A stretch of DNA of 64,000 nucleotides from NCBI GenBank assembly GCA_963931865.1, contig OZ007508.1, forward strand, positions 67,001 through 131,000, read 5' to 3'. Shown here in pieces: positions 56,501-64,000 of the stretch. The notes under the pieces are model-generated. The model made no database searches. It had not been told where the DNA came from and saw only the letters and a list, made by a program, of their open reading frames with translations. Within the stretch, counting starts at the first letter, position 1; each line of letters starts with the position of its first letter. Origin of the DNA: Axinella damicornis (Eukaryota; Porifera; Demospongiae; Axinellida; Axinellidae). Both the position numbers and the translations under genes were made by a program.

Positions 56501-57874
56501 TAGAGGAACAAGAGGTGAGGGTGGGGGGTAGGGTAGAGGAACAAGAGGAGAGGGGGGGGGGGGGACAAGAAGGGAAGGGGAGGGAAGGGGACAAGAGGGG
56601 AAGGAAGTGGAGGGAGACAGGAGGGGGACAAGGAGAGGGAGGGGAGGCAGGAAGAGAGGGGGAGGGAGTAGGACAAGGAGGGAAAATGTGTACAAGGTAT
56701 GTACAGCTGTACGCACTGATTCTGAAATGTTAGCATTCATACCATGTGTGTGTACGCATGCATGTACATTGCATTAGTGTGTGTACGTGTGTGGGCATTG
56801 GTATGTGTGTGTGGAGGCCATGGACTCACAGGTCGGTATGTGCGGAGGAGATACCTCCTACAGTCTCGAAACTTTCATGAGTGAGCTCAAGGGAACCTGC
56901 AGCAAAGATTACGAGTAATGGATACTCAGAATGCTATGTAGAATCACAACTAGAAACCTACCATTGCCATCACTTATATAGTTCTCATGAGGAGTTGAAC
57001 CAAGGTACACAAACAGCTTTGGACGTGGGGAACTATGACTACCATTGAGAGCATGAACCTTCAGCTGAAACACCACTCACCTACTGTGATCTACATGCAC
57101 ATACTCAGCACATGTACACTAGCAGAGTACTGAGCGTGGTGTGTCGACCTTCACTGGCCTGAAGCCAGGTCAAACCACTACCCATCTGAATTGGCCTACC
57201 AGTGGAATAGTCTCTCTCCTCCGGAGGCACACCGTCCTACAGGAGGAGACGGACAGTGAGATTCAGCAACATTACATCGCCCCAATACACACATTCTCCT
57301 CCCCTCTCTCACCTCAGAGTCCGAGAGGGCCGTGACTTCGAGGGAGGACCGCTCACTGCGGTCTCGCACATCCTTCACCCACATACGAATGATGTGAGTG
57401 TACGTGGCCTCATCCACCCTCCCCTCCACAGCATTACACTCTAGCATGGCTTGAAGGAGGTGGAGGTTGTACTGTAGCTTGTGCACCTAGGGCGGAGTAG
57501 AGTTGGGGTGGGGAGGAGAGGGAGAGGGGAGGGAGAGGGGAGGAGGGAGGGGAGGAGGGAGGGGAGGAGGGAGGGGAGGAGGAAGGAGGGGGGAGGGAGG
57601 GGAGGAGGAGGAGGGAGGGGAGATAACAGAACTCAGAGCTGAGTTAGGGTTTGACTCCTCATAGCTGTCCAACACCAATATCAGTACTCTATGATTACTG
57701 TGCACACATGTACAGCCTGTATGGTTGTAACCGTCCACTCCATGCAAATGGACTCACGTCCTCGTCCGAGTCATACACTTCTTCCCCAGAGTCTCGTTGG
57801 CCAAGCTGCATCTTGCGAATGAAGTCAACCATGTTTCCCACCTCCACCAGCCCACTCCCCTCTACGTCACACTC
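46584..57874 (-). CDS. EF-hand, coiled-coil, tail-anchored protein resembling KASH5/LRMP (5' end missing)
   Basis: 26 exons chain in phase: 57758-57874, 57313-57486, 57200-57236, 56830-56896, 55748-55835, 54912-54982, 54782-54846, 54647-54699, 54348-54476, 54034-54239, 53599-53773, 53333-53489, 52688-53012, 51989-52473, 51278-51336, 51159-51177, 50923-51064, 50581-50680, 50435-50506, 50184-50335, 49985-50028, 49523-49584, 49300-49388, 49108-49206, 46962-47006, 46584-46818; 1088 visible codons. The first exons form an EF-hand pair as in KASH5 (ECDVEGSGLVEVGNMVDFI; ATYTHIIRMWVKDV). Long coiled coils follow (LRAENIELQTQLLQQQQQL; LKLDNKRLQGRNDELQQQ). The last exon encodes one membrane helix (GVFLLLLIVVLAILLFLLLI) and a 35-residue tail with two Cys ending SSSAPI. 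KASH5 links telomeres to dynein through SUN1 in meiosis. The family call is good for architecture, moderate for orthology. Exons 51159-52473 are doubtful. Confidence 0.62.
47106..47706. mobile_element. piggyBac-type MITE, copy 1 (601 bp)
   Basis: Starts CCCTTTAACCACC and ends TTAAAGGG, flanked by TTAA on both sides (47102-47105, 47707-47710). CCCTTT ends with TTAA duplications are the piggyBac signature. No transposase. Lies in an intron of the KASH5-like gene. Confidence 0.8.
47829..48429. mobile_element. piggyBac-type MITE, copy 2 (601 bp)
   Basis: Same length and orientation as the copy at 47106, with only a few differences noticed, and its own TTAA flanks (47825-47828, 48430-48433). 122 bases separate the copies. 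Confidence 0.8.
49590..49935. repeat. G-rich minisatellite GTGGGAGTGAGGGTGTAGGG
   Basis: About 17 imperfect copies in an intron of the KASH5-like gene; telomere-like GGGTGTAGGG words give quadruplex potential. Confidence 0.85.
51476..51906. mobile_element. 431-bp MITE, TAGCCTCG family, perfect 9-bp TSD
   Basis: Inverted arms begin TAGCCTCGTTCCCAGGCCGT and extend through a GGAAGTTTGAACTGGCGGAAG block. Flanked by CACATGTGA at 51467-51475 and 51907-51915. Intronic in the KASH5-like gene. Confidence 0.8.
52020..52930. repeat. Minisatellites of CTCTCTCCTCCTCTCTTCTCC type, probably exonic on the minus strand
   Basis: Two arrays (52020-52460 and 52740-52930) of about 25-bp units. On the minus strand both are open in more than one frame and encode Glu/Arg/Gly-rich charged repeats (EERRREGEE or GGEREKRGG). 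Both end in the same segment, CTGCACAGAT|GTAAGT. They are counted as parts of two exons in the KASH5-like model. Confidence 0.6.
55020..55545. repeat. CA-rich degenerate minisatellite
   Basis: GTGCACGCACACACACTACT-type units, intronic in the KASH5-like gene; no coding support. Confidence 0.8.
55670..55726. mobile_element. 57-bp MITE, TAGCCTCG family
   Basis: Ends CAGCCTCGTTCCCATGCC and GGGAACGAGGCTA; 9-mers CCTGGTACT (55661-55669) and CCTGGTGCT (55727-55735) flank it. It sits about 20 bases from the donor of the exon at 55748-55835. Confidence 0.75.
55848..56560. repeat. Minisatellite with unit TAGAGGAACAAGAGGAGAGG plus poly(G)
   Basis: About 16-17 units of 36-55 bp whose length varies with the G run, intronic in the KASH5-like gene. 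The 300-codon minus-strand ORFs through it (SSCSSTLPPPP) are artefacts of the repeat. Confidence 0.9.
57485..57620. repeat. GGGAGG/GGGAGAGG simple repeat
   Basis: Purine-rich tract forming the pyrimidine tract region (minus strand) ahead of the exon ending at 57486. Confidence 0.7.
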
Positions 57875-57939
57875 CTGGAAATAACAGCACACACAGTTAA
57901 CACAACACATCCTCTTGTAATGCAAGCACTCCTCACATA

Positions 57940-58016
57940 GTGCACTGAGGTAGCCTCCTCCCCGCATTTGGTCACATACTGAGGTAGCCTCCTCCCCGCA
58001 TTTGGTCACATACTGT
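57940..58016. repeat. 38-bp tandem duplication
   Basis: Two adjacent copies of a unit containing TGAGGTAGCCTCCTCCCCGC and ATTTGGTCACATACTG, upstream of the first recognised KASH5-like exon. Confidence 0.8.
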
Positions 58017-58459
58017 GCACTAGACAGAGGGCCTGAACATGATAGCGTACTTGTATGGTTCTATGTGCTTCATATCGCAGCAGTTGCTACGTACGTATCA
58101 GGACTCGTAGTTGTGCGTTGTGGGCCTTCAAGGACTCCTTGCTGTCATACCAAGCCGCATTGAGTGCTGCAACAGTCAACAAGGTGGGCTGACTCTGCCT
58201 TCAGCATGGTTGAACTCGCAAAGACAATGTGCGTGGGCAAGGGCAAGAGGGCATGCAACTTCCTATAGCGCACGTATAGACGGCATAGTGCTGAGTGTTA
58301 CTAAAAATAACATGTCCGGTTAAGCACGTGAAATTGCGTGCACGGTACTGTTACGGACGTTCGACGGAACTTATTCCTGGGCAAGGAAGATGAGTGCTAC
58401 CGATGTCGGTAGAAACGCCATCCAAGCGATCTCTAGCCCAAGCACTTCTAGTCCGGGTA

Positions 58460-58484
58460 TAGCCTCGTACTCAGGTCGAGGCTA
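58460..58484. mobile_element. 25-bp minimal MITE with perfect 9-bp TSD, inside an exon
   Basis: The element is only TAGCCTCGTACTC plus its near-complement ending CGAGGCTA, flanked by GTCCGGGTA at 58451-58459 and 58485-58493. It has the same ends and duplication length as the larger family members. Total insertion is 34 bp, so it shifts the reading frame. Confidence 0.8.
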
Positions 58485-59045
58485 GTCCGGGTAGCTCTCC
58501 TACCAGTGTAGCAGGCCCAGATTCGGAGAAATTATCGCCGGATGCAAGCCAACATTCGCCACTCTCGACAACAGCACAACAGCTCGACATTTGCTGTTGC
58601 GTAAGTTGGAGGGAGGGAATGATAGCATCGAAAGGAGCTCACGCTAGGTAGCTAGGCCCTCGTCAAAGACGAACGCTAGCCATCTCGATCGTTTGTACAA
58701 AAGTGACCGCATAAGGGGCACGTGTCTACGGTTCACGTGTTTATACAGTCAAAATTTGAATTCTATATTTAGTAACACCAGCATTTTGCCGTCTATGAAC
58801 GTTGCATGCCCTCTCGCCCGATGTGCCCTTGGTGTGGCTGACAATCCGAAACCACACCCAAAACTACATACAGTACGTCATCGTGCACGTGAGGCCCTCT
58901 CTGCATCTTTTGTACACCATGTGACATAGGGAGGGGCCTGGGGACAAGGCTACACTCATTGTACAGCACCTCTGTACCACCCACACTTAATCTAACACTT
59001 GCAACTTAATCTAACACTTGCAGATAGCACACATTAGTTTGTTTC

Positions 59046-59113
59046 CCAGACCCTTCTGCGTTTCGTTTCCGGGGAGGGCGGGGCGGGCGGGCGGGAGACG
59101 GAAGGGTCTGGTG
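59046..59113. mobile_element. Small CCAGACCCTTC hairpin MITE
   Basis: CCCAGACCCTTCTGCG at the left and GGAAGGGTCTGG at the right around a GGGCGGGGCGGGCGGGC centre; same end words as the 44053 element. No clear duplication. Confidence 0.5.
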
Positions 59114-59826
59114 AATAATCTTGCCCTAGCGCGTAACACAGCTGCATTCCAGCCGTCAGCGTTGATGAGGGAAAAAACACGAATCTCGAGTAGGTGTGAA
59201 TCGTGAATAAAATTATTAATATGGCGGCAGTTAGCTAGCTAGCTACACCCAGGGGGGGTGGGACAAGGTCTGCGCGCACGTGGTACAATTAAAATTCCGT
59301 AGGGATAGTGTACAATAATATACAAGAAGTATGCGGAACTAGCAGACTAGTAACAGCTCTAGCGCTGACTTATCGCTGGGGTTCGATCGCTTTATTGACT
59401 TCCTACCTGATGCTAAACACTTGAGTGCGGTCGACAAGTCTGCATTCGCTGATATTCTCGGTGTGAGTCTGCATGGTCACTTACATAACTGCTCAGTACA
59501 GGCACGTAGTAGTGTGTAGTGGCTTATACCCAGTTCGGTCACAGTCTTTGAATGGAGGTTACTCTTCAGGATGCTTTGAAAGCACAATGCAGCCTTCTTC
59601 CACGGAGAAAAGCAGTAGAACGGCTTTGCATTATGTCATACAAAATGACAGTGCACGTGATCTTGTCCTACCCCCCCAGAGCTACACCAGTGATTTGTTT
59701 GATGCAGCTATTCAGCGCGCTGTGGCAGACGGGCAGAGCAGGTACAAGTTCTACATGATCATCAGTTTGTCAGTGGCATGAATGTAGACTCTATATTCGT
59801 GTCGCTTCCAACTCAGGTCAAGTGGC

Positions 59827-60081
59827 TTATGAACTTGTGAACGTTGTGAATGTGACTGTGAAGGCTGTTTCTAGCGCTGCAGTTACCGTCTGTTTGGTCT
59901 CTGTGTACTTCTCGACCGTATTGAAGCAACTCTTGCACACAAACGCTGGCTTAGCAAGGTACTGCTGCGCGCACTTCACACGAAAATGTTCGATCACTCG
60001 CTCCTGTTGTAGTGCCGTGCAGACTTCCCCGATCACCCTGCTGGCATCGAAAGACTGGTAACAGACCTTGCAGACTGTCAT
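59827..60081 (-). CDS. Short zinc-binding-like protein (84 aa)
   Basis: Single open frame from ATG 60081 with two CxxC pairs, MTVCKVCYQSF and AFVCKSCFNTVEKY, about 45 residues apart, resembling a compact zinc-binding module of ZAD type. The tail is Thr-rich. No TATA box or neighbouring exons are obvious. It could be a stand-alone gene, or an exon of a transposon-derived gene. It converges with and overlaps the last codons of the plus-strand gene. Confidence 0.4.
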   Translation of the reverse strand: MTVCKVCYQSFDASRVIGEVCTALQQERVIEHFRVKCAQQYLAKPAFVCKSCFNTVEKYTETKQTVTAALETAFTVTFTTFTSS

Positions 60082-60133
60082 CTTTGACTTACACGTGGCT
60101 GTGCTGTTAGCATTACGAGCAACGAGTATATTC

Positions 60134-60422
60134 TAGGGCTCGAACGACTAGTGAATTTCTCTAGCCGACTAATTGGTTTGTAGTTTGCACGACTAGTCGA
60201 CTTAATTGAGTACCAACTGAGAAATGACAGAATGTCATCACTGGCTGTACACAGCACAAATCACTTCACTCAAATCACAGACTATTTTGTTCAAACACAC
60301 TAGCATCTCTACATGCTATGGAGTAAGGATGGCCCTCTCGACTAGTTGGCATGCAAGAAATGTAGTCAACAACCTTCATTCAGTCAACTAGTCGACTAAT
60401 TCAACTAATTGTTCAGGCCCTA
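60134..60422. mobile_element. hAT-type MITE, 289 bp, 8-bp TSD
   Basis: Ends TAGGGCTCGAAC and GTTCAGGCCCTA with internal CGACTAGTCGA / GTCGACTAATT repeats. The perfect 8-bp duplication GTATATTC is at 60126-60133 and 60423-60430. Eight-base duplications and TAGGG ends fit the hAT superfamily. Confidence 0.8.
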
Positions 60423-60491
60423 GTATATTCATGGTTTCACACATTGCCAATTATTGAAATTCCGCGGATCCACGCTAGTGTAATGTTATTC

Positions 60492-60547
60492 ACCAGACCC
60501 TTCCCTCTCCCTCCCCTCCGCCCGTCTCGCCCAAGAAGGGTCTGGGA
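60492..60547. mobile_element. Small CCAGACCCTTC hairpin MITE
   Basis: CACCAGACCCTTCCC and GAAGGGTCTGGGAACC flank a pyrimidine-rich centre; same end words as at 44053 and 59046. Confidence 0.5.
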
Positions 60548-60572
60548 ACCAAACCAAGCACACATAATTTAC

Positions 60573-61067
60573 TTTGAACAGCAGGGTGAATACAGCCTCA
60601 TCTTCATCGGGAGGGGGTGACTCGTTGTCACTAGTAGGGGGAGACTCATTGGTGGTCTGGGGGGAAGGGGGAGGGTGTCAGTTATATAATTCTAAATAGA
60701 GCACACATACACAAACTATTCAAGAGTACACTAATTCAGATAGTACAACACAACGTGTGTTGAACTACAACCGCTTACACTGGACATGTTCGGTCTGACA
60801 CCCTCAGCCATTGCGGTGTGTGCGTCTGATAAAGGGACGGGAGGTGTGAGGTAAACCCTTGCCCTGTCACTAGCTATAGTTAGCTACCTGGTTAGATAGT
60901 TTATTGCATACCGTCAGTAGCTGCAGCTGTGTTCTCCGTAGCAATTCAAATATCTTCAGTTCAGCACTGTACAACTCCTGAACACTCGAGTACTCTACGC
61001 GCGCACGAGGTCGAATGGTGTGGGAAGCGTTGCCAGGTAACAAATCAAAAAATGTGTCAACTGTCAT
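60573..61067 (-). CDS. Uncharacterised small gene divergent from DDX51 (partial)
   Basis: Exon 1 (60912-61067) reads MTVDTFFDLLPGNASH then VQELYSAELKIFELLRRTQL and ends at ACG|GTATGC. A middle exon near 60781-60825 and a third exon (60573-60656: TTNESPPTSDNESPPPDEDE, then AVFTLLFK) can follow in phase, but the middle donor is ambiguous. An alternative start (MAEGVRPNMSS) in another frame of the middle exon is equally possible. No 3' end is found. Family not recognised. Confidence 0.4.
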
Positions 61068-61159
61068 AACCGGACTCAAACGGACCACAACAAACCGTAA
61101 ACTAAGCAACCCACGTGGAGCCAATAACATCAGGATTGAAAGTTGAAAGATGTCTAGCG
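61068..61159. promoter_or_regulatory. Bidirectional promoter, DDX51 and the 61067 gene
   Basis: Start codons are only 92 bases apart on opposite strands; no TATA box is visible, so a shared TATA-less promoter is inferred. Confidence 0.45.
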
Positions 61160-64000
61160 ATGGCTCTGTTCGCAGCAAGCAGGTAAAGACCTACATGTTG
61201 GTGAAGAGGTACTTAGAAAGCTGAAGAGATGGCATGCTTTACACAAATTTGCTATATAGATTTACGTGCAGGTCCCCCATGAGCAGGGACACTAGTATGC
61301 ATTATCCATGCACAGAGGAGGTTGGACACTGTCATGTGACCATGCGTCCTCTGATCCATGCCCATGAATAAAGCATTCCTATGCAAAGACAACAACTGGG
61401 AATGACAGCTTGATGTAATTCTACCCTCCATCCCAAGGTACTGGGATGACGGTATGGAGGTAGGAGCTCCTTCTGTCTCTCTGGAGAGCCTTCATGAGAC
61501 AGCAAGGCGGAGAGCAGCTGAACGCAAGACGGGAGTTATCAGGGACGCTCCTGACAAACTGCATGAGATGGCTTTAGGTGAGGAGGAGGAAGGAGTGATT
61601 GGTGATGGGCGATTAGCTGCTGGGAGAAAGAGGAAGAGACGTGATACTGGGAGGGCAGAGAAGGGCAGGTCAAGTCAGGAGGTATCCGAGGTGAAGGGAG
61701 AAGAAAGAGAACAATGGAAACAGAAGAGAAAAAAAAGGATAGAAGAGGAAGGCAGTGAAAAGATGGAATTGCTCATCCAAGATGACTTATCAGTGGAGGA
61801 AACAGTAGACCAGCAAGGTAGTGGTGAGAGCAGTGAGCCAGACAGTGACTTGGAAGGAGAGGAGAGGGAGGACTCACAACCTGCTTTGGAGGAGGCAATG
61901 GACACCTGTGGTACAGAGGGCAGTGACATTGTACCACTTGGTCGTGTGCATTCCAGGTCAGTGGGTAAGGTCTCTGTGCGGCGGCAACTGCCGGAGTGGG
62001 TACAGCACGCAGAGCTGGTGGAGGCAGACATTGCCGGCCACTCCCACCCCATTGAGGAGTTCCCTCTCACCAGAGTTGTCATCAGGAACCTCCGGAGGAT
62101 GGGCATCACACAACTATTCCCTGTACAGGTGAGCGTGTCTCTTTGTACCGTTATGGTTTGGAGCGTTGACTGAAATCCCTCTCTCCCAGGCCCATGTGAT
62201 CCCCACCCTCCTCCACTCCCTGGGGGGTCACCTCCCCTCCCTGGAGAGCCCCCTCCTCACCCTCCGCAGTGGCTCTTCTCCTCCTGATGTGTGCGTGTGT
62301 GCTCCTACGGGATGTGGGAAAACGTTGTGCTACGTGGTACCCATCATCACCGCTCTCCGGGACACTGCACCCCATCAGGCAAGAGAGAACGTATATGACT
62401 TTTCATCAACTTTAACCCCCTCCCCGCAACCTTACTCCCATCTTTGTAGATCAGGGCAATAATTGTCCTTCCCTCCCAAGAACTGGGTGCACAGGTGTGC
62501 CGAGTATTTGAACAGGTGGCCCAGGGAACTGGAGTCCGTGTTGGGATGGTGTGTGGCCATCTTTCTGTTGAGAGAGAGTGTGAGATGCTGATCGGTCCGT
62601 CCAGCTATCCCCCCTGCAGTAGTGTTGATGTGGTGATTGCAACTCCTGGTAGGCTGGTAGAGCATCTGCAGCGAGCGTCATTCCCGACACTGCGGTACTT
62701 GCGGTTCCTTGTTGTGGATGAAGCTGACAAGCTACTTGGACAGCAGTTTCAGCAGTGGCTGACCAAGTTGCTGGACGCTGTCTCACGGGACAGGGAACAG
62801 CAGAGCCACTGGGAGCGATCGTTGGAAGAAACACTGCATGGACTGTGCACCGGTAGTGCTATACTGCGCACACTCCACCAGGGTCACAGGTCCCACCAGG
62901 ACACGCCACCACAGTCACAGGTGACTGCACACGTCAACAATTCTGTTGTCCTTGCTGTTACCAGCACCTGCAATCACTCACTCCGTGGACAGTGATTGAC
63001 CCAATACTGTTCCCTACCTTCCCCCTCCCGCCTCCAGACCGAACGTCTTACCCCCTCCACCTCCCTCACAACAGCCACTCTGATGACCCCCCGACTGCCA
63101 CTGCAGAAACTGCTCTTCTCTGCTACCATGACTCTCAACCCAGAGCTCCTCGCCTCTCTCTCCCTCCACCTCCCCAGGCTGTTCACCGTGGGAGCCACCA
63201 GGGGAGCTGGTCTGGGGGAGGACATCGCCTTCACCCTCCCTGCAGAGCTGGAGGAGTGCACCGTGCGGTGCCCCCTCCCCCACAAGCCACTGGTGCTCCT
63301 CCACCTCCTCCTCTCCCTCCAGCTCTCCCGCGTCCTGTGCTTCACTAACTCCCGGGACTCCACACATCGGTGAGACTCCCACTTGCATGATGTTGTATGT
63401 TACAAACACTGCCCTCTCACATGGTCCTATTGTTCCTTCTGCTCTCTATCTGGAAGACTTCTGTTCCCTCATTGTAATTCCTCAATTGACGGTGCAGTGA
63501 TACAATGTGTATTGAGCATTGAATTTGTCAGCATAACCTTTGAACCTATTGAACCTCACACGACACATCCTGCACTATCACTGGTGTTAGACTCTCTCTG
63601 CTTCTGAGGGCATTTGATGTAGTGTCGGTGGCGGAGATGTCCAGCTCTCTCTCTCGTGGCCAGCGTAAGGAGATGCTGGACAGGTTCAGGAGGGGAGACG
63701 TGCAGGTCAGCGACTCATTCACATACTACGATAGTGTTGGTACTGAGACTATAGTAGACCAGTGACTGTTCATCGTGTTCTGGCGTCTGTCTGTGTGGAC
63801 TACAGTACGCACACTGTATGACAGCACAATACACTCGCACACCCACGCCATAGCTGCTGGTCTCGTCTGATGGGATGGCCCGAGGGATGGACGTGGAGGG
63901 GGTGGAGTGTGTGGTCAACTATGAGATACCACACCAGTTCAAAACCTACCTCCATCGAGTGGGGAGGACAGCCAGGGCGGGAGAGAGGGGCGTGGCATAC
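61160..64000 (+). CDS. DDX51: DEAD-box RNA helicase DDX51/Dbp6 (3' end outside window)
   Basis: Exons in phase: 61160-61182, 61438-62128, 62190-62378, 62450-62920, 63038-63369, 63591-63705, 63854 to beyond 64000. The start MALFAASRYWDDG resembles vertebrate DDX51 (MALF..ARY). A charged Lys/Glu-rich N-terminal region is followed by the helicase core: Q-region ITQLFPVQ, Walker A APTGCGKTL (277-284), IIVLPSQELGAQ, ATPGRLVEH, DEAD box VVDEADKLL (389-396), LLFSATMT, RVLCFTNSRDSTHR, ARGMDVEGVECVVNYEIP and HRVGRTARAG. DDX51 acts in the nucleolus on 60S ribosomal subunit assembly. The intron after 62378 has a GC donor (CAG|GCAAG). The sequence stops at GVAY, so about 100 C-terminal residues are missing. 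Confidence 0.9.

Larger units (their letters stand above)
58390..59832 (+). pseudogene. Small uncharacterised gene, first exon interrupted by a 25-bp element
   Basis: Proposed exons 58390-58600, 59346-59460, 59570-59741, 59817-59832. Exon 1 begins MSATDVGRNAIQAISS and is Ser/Pro-rich. As it stands it meets a stop inside a 34-bp insertion (58460-58493). Leaving out those 34 bases, the exon is 177 nt and in phase with exon 2 (LGFDRFIDFLPDAKHLSAVD), exon 3 (LVLPPQSYTSDLFDAAIQRA) and a short last exon, about 159 aa in all. No family is recognised. Either this allele is broken, or translation starts downstream. Its 3' end overlaps the minus-strand ORF at 59827-60081 by six bases. Confidence 0.45.

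Noticed and set aside
55724..56740. 338-codon minus-strand Pro/Ser/Leu-rich ORF
   Set aside because: Minisatellite read-through open in three frames; only the short exon at 55748-55835 inside it has coiled-coil coding character.

Overview
The window is eukaryotic nuclear DNA, read as an early-branching animal, most likely a sponge (tentative). The evidence is spliced genes with GT-AG introns, metazoan-type genes (SYCP1, BAK/BAX-like, TIGAR, GSKIP, a WH1-CRIB protein, an animal cryptochrome), dense small transposons in introns, long poly(C)/(G) tracts, and many minisatellites. All exon models were assembled by eye from splice signals, reading-frame continuity and recalled family motifs. No alignment, search or RNA data were available, so exon edges may be off by a base or two.

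Layout, left to right. At 1-4470 lies most of a CACTA/EnSpm DNA transposon: an accessory gene (-), a two-exon transposase (+) and subterminal repeats. At 4788-9796 (-) is a ten-exon cryptochrome. At 10196-10852 is a Pack-type element carrying a PH-like exon. At 11110-16179 (-) is a nine-exon transaldolase. At 17679-26314 (+) is a 23-exon gene matching synaptonemal complex protein SYCP1 in order and length (962 aa). At 26766-28710 two paralogous small secreted Cys-rich, Thr-rich proteins sit tail to tail. At 29561-31391 (-) is GSKIP, divergent from a 120-aa protein at 31708-32235 (+). At 32554-35050 (-) is a TIGAR-like phosphatase. At 36551-43230 (+) is a 798-aa WH1-CRIB protein without a visible VCA region. 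At 43782-45436 (+) is a BAK/BAX-like Bcl-2 protein without a visible membrane anchor. At 46584-57874 (-) is a large EF-hand, coiled-coil, C-terminal membrane protein resembling KASH5/LRMP. At 58390-60081 are two small genes that converge, one broken by a 25-bp transposon. At 60573-61067 (-) is a small gene divergent from DDX51 (61160-64000, +), which runs off the window.

Mobile DNA is a main theme. A family with 9-bp target duplications and TAGYCTCG ends recurs in introns and once in an exon. There are also twin 601-bp piggyBac-type MITEs (TTAA duplications), one hAT-type MITE (8-bp duplication), a 980-bp foldback and several tandem arrays. One array repeats a 5' splice site and another repeats a 3'-splice-like sequence.

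Most genes are unrelated housekeeping or signalling genes. Two of them (SYCP1 and the KASH5-like gene) would act together in meiotic prophase if the assignments hold. The best candidates for something undescribed are the inverted pair of secreted proteins with 18-nt microexons, the WH1-CRIB protein, the KASH5-like gene with repeated frame-shifting exons, and the exon-capturing element.
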